This document shows, piece by piece, positions 60,606 through 61,383 of a stretch of DNA of 61,383 bases (the stretch's first letter is position 1; each line of letters opens with the position of its first letter). Under the pieces are notes generated by a model. The model did no database searches. It had not been told where the DNA came from and was given only the letters and a program-made list of their open reading frames with translations. The stretch covers positions 1 to 61,383 of the forward strand of contig JABIHL010000089.1 of the NCBI GenBank assembly GCA_018649665.1. Direction: 5' to 3'. The stretch comes from Chloroflexota bacterium. GTDB lineage: Bacteria; Chloroflexota; Dehalococcoidia; Lucifugimonadales; Lucifugimonadaceae. Position numbers and translations under genes: made by a program.

Positions 60606-61034
60606 ATCAAAGACCACGGCAGACTACTCGGTGTCGATTATGGTGAGGCTCGTATCGGGCTCGCCATAAGCGATCCTACTGGCACGATTGCAACGCCACT
60701 GGAAGCGATAAAAGCTGCAGGGCAACAGGACGCAGAGAATATTTCAGCGGTAGCGATCGAACGCGAGGCTCGTGGAATCGTGGTTGGTCTTCCGCTTTCT
60801 TTGGACGGTTCACAGGGTCCTGCTGCTCGCAAAGTGAATGCTTTTTGCGCTCGGCTTCGCAAGGCGACCGATTTGCCGGTGATGGCGTGGGACGAACGGA
60901 TGACAACGGTCGAAGCACATTCACTATTGAGAGAGACCGGAAAGTCTCCTTCGAAAGCACGTGGAGCGGCCAGAGGCAAGATAGACTCAGCATCGGCCGC
61001 AATTATTCTCAACTCTTATATGCAGTCGAACTAA
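60606..61034 (+). CDS. ruvX: RuvX/YqgF family putative Holliday junction resolvase, apparent ATC start
   Basis: Predicted 142 residues. The frame gives RLLGVDYGEARIGLAISDPTG, matching the family start, then VVGLPLSLDGSQGPAA, and WDERMTTVEAHSLLRETG, with the catalytic Asp in VDYG, Glu near the centre and Asp near the end (KIDSASAAIIL). In frame there is no ATG, GTG or TTG between the upstream stop (60573-60575) and the first conserved strand. The best-placed codon is ATC at 60606 with AGGGGA at 60594-60599 six bases before. The first ordinary start, GTG at 60780, would remove the active Asp. It lies two bases after the alaS stop, a common alaS-ruvX pairing. Confidence 0.85.
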   Translation: MKDHGRLLGVDYGEARIGLAISDPTGTIATPLEAIKAAGQQDAENISAVAIEREARGIVVGLPLSLDGSQGPAARKVNAFCARLRKATDLPVMAWDERMTTVEAHSLLRETGKSPSKARGAARGKIDSASAAIILNSYMQSN

Positions 61035-61062
61035 ATTTGTCCGTATGCGGACATGGAGAAGT

Positions 61063-61383
61063 ATGAGCAGCAATATCGGCGTCATGGGGCATCCCATTGG
61101 ACACACTAAGTCACCCATATTCCAGCAGGCTGGATTGGACGAACTCGGCATCGACGAGACGTTCGAGGCGTGGGACGTTTTGCCTGAAGATTTGGAAGCT
61201 AAGGTAGCTACTTTCCGTGAAAGTGGTTTCATCGCTTCGTGCGTGACTCTTCCGTACAAGCAAGATGTGATTCCTTTGGTGGATGAACTGACCGAAGCAG
61301 CTGAAGCGGTTGGCGCAGTGAACTGGATATTCAATCGCGACGGTAAGCTCGTTGGGCACAATACCGACGGTTCCGGATTTCTA
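61063..61383 (+). CDS. aroE: shikimate dehydrogenase, 3' end outside window
   Basis: First 107 residues of the NADP-dependent enzyme that reduces 3-dehydroshikimate. The start is ATG 61063 with GGAGAAG just upstream. Substrate motif VMGHPIGHTKSPIFQQ holds the Ser/Thr-x-x-Ser type contacts. SCVTLPYKQDVI has the catalytic Lys, and GAVNWIFNRDGKLVGHNTDGSGF has the Asn and Asp residues, all intact. The frame is open to the last base, so the NADP-binding half lies beyond the window. It follows ruvX by 28 bases on the same strand, and its pathway partner aroA is at 14691 on the other strand. Confidence 0.93.
   Translation, partial: MSSNIGVMGHPIGHTKSPIFQQAGLDELGIDETFEAWDVLPEDLEAKVATFRESGFIASCVTLPYKQDVIPLVDELTEAAEAVGAVNWIFNRDGKLVGHNTDGSGFL

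Noticed and set aside
1-61383. CRISPR array, prophage, transposon or defence island
   Set aside because: No direct-repeat array, transposase, integrase, phage structural gene or flanking target repeats were seen; gene order and base use look uniform.

Overview
The window is a dense, mostly protein-coding bacterial chromosome segment of roughly even base composition, with about 55 supported genes and two tRNAs. Its gene content suggests a marine member of Chloroflexota, probably near the SAR202 clade (Dehalococcoidia-like). This is an inference from content: TIM-barrel and enolizable-acid catabolic enzymes, an F420-type nitroreductase-family protein, valine-rich lipoproteins with ABC dipeptide-type permeases, a RACo-type corrinoid activase, LUD-domain lactate utilization genes and paralogous amidohydrolases. 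There is no 16S rRNA or other marker in the window to prove it. No insertion sequence, prophage, CRISPR array or clear island of foreign composition was seen.

Layout. 1-0.8 kb: end of a thioredoxin gene, its terminator, and a selenocysteine tRNA. 0.8-5 kb: a sensor histidine kinase, a lipoprotein, a DUF362 protein and an aldo/keto reductase. 5-13.3 kb: organic-acid oxidation genes (L-2-hydroxyglutarate oxidase type flavoprotein, LutABC, glycerate kinase) followed by a tandem pair of M20 amidohydrolases. 13.3-21 kb, minus strand: cupin, guanylate kinase, EPSP synthase, prephenate dehydrogenase, an unknown barrel-like protein with an Asp/His tail, a PAC2 protein, an exonuclease and two lipoproteins. 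21-23.4 kb: nitroreductase-family protein, tRNA-Thr, VOC protein, sugar isomerase. 23.4-28.5 kb: a structured untranslated region leading into a moxR-DUF58-transglutaminase operon whose transglutaminase lacks the catalytic cysteine.

28.5-35.6 kb, minus strand: the most unusual part of the window. It is a run of eight genes reading PF13769-type small protein, homocysteine methyltransferase, unknown 230-residue protein, UroD-type methyltransferase, corrinoid protein, small four-cysteine protein, RACo-type ASKHA activase, and a 2-hydroxyacid dehydrogenase. It looks like a corrinoid methyl-transfer pathway that ends at homocysteine, with its own ATP-dependent cobalt reactivation, and it contains two proteins I cannot assign.

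36-46.3 kb: an uptake and catabolism region. A strongly expressed binding lipoprotein (near-consensus promoter, palindromic operator candidate) and two permeases are followed by a 3-hydroxyisobutyrate/tartronate-semialdehyde reductase type enzyme, a tartrate/D-malate dehydrogenase type enzyme, a sugar dehydrogenase type aldo/keto reductase and a pentonate dehydratase type IlvD protein. Together they suggest oxidation of sugar acids. 46.4-61.4 kb: C45 hydrolase, receiver protein, YifB, RNase D, thiolase, ATC-hydrolase-family protein, zinc-ribbon protein, MscS channel, a divergent GT20 synthase, alaS, ruvX with an apparent ATC start codon, and the beginning of aroE. Start codons ATG, GTG and TTG are all used; TTG is frequent. 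Where several starts were possible I chose by Shine-Dalgarno spacing and family length.
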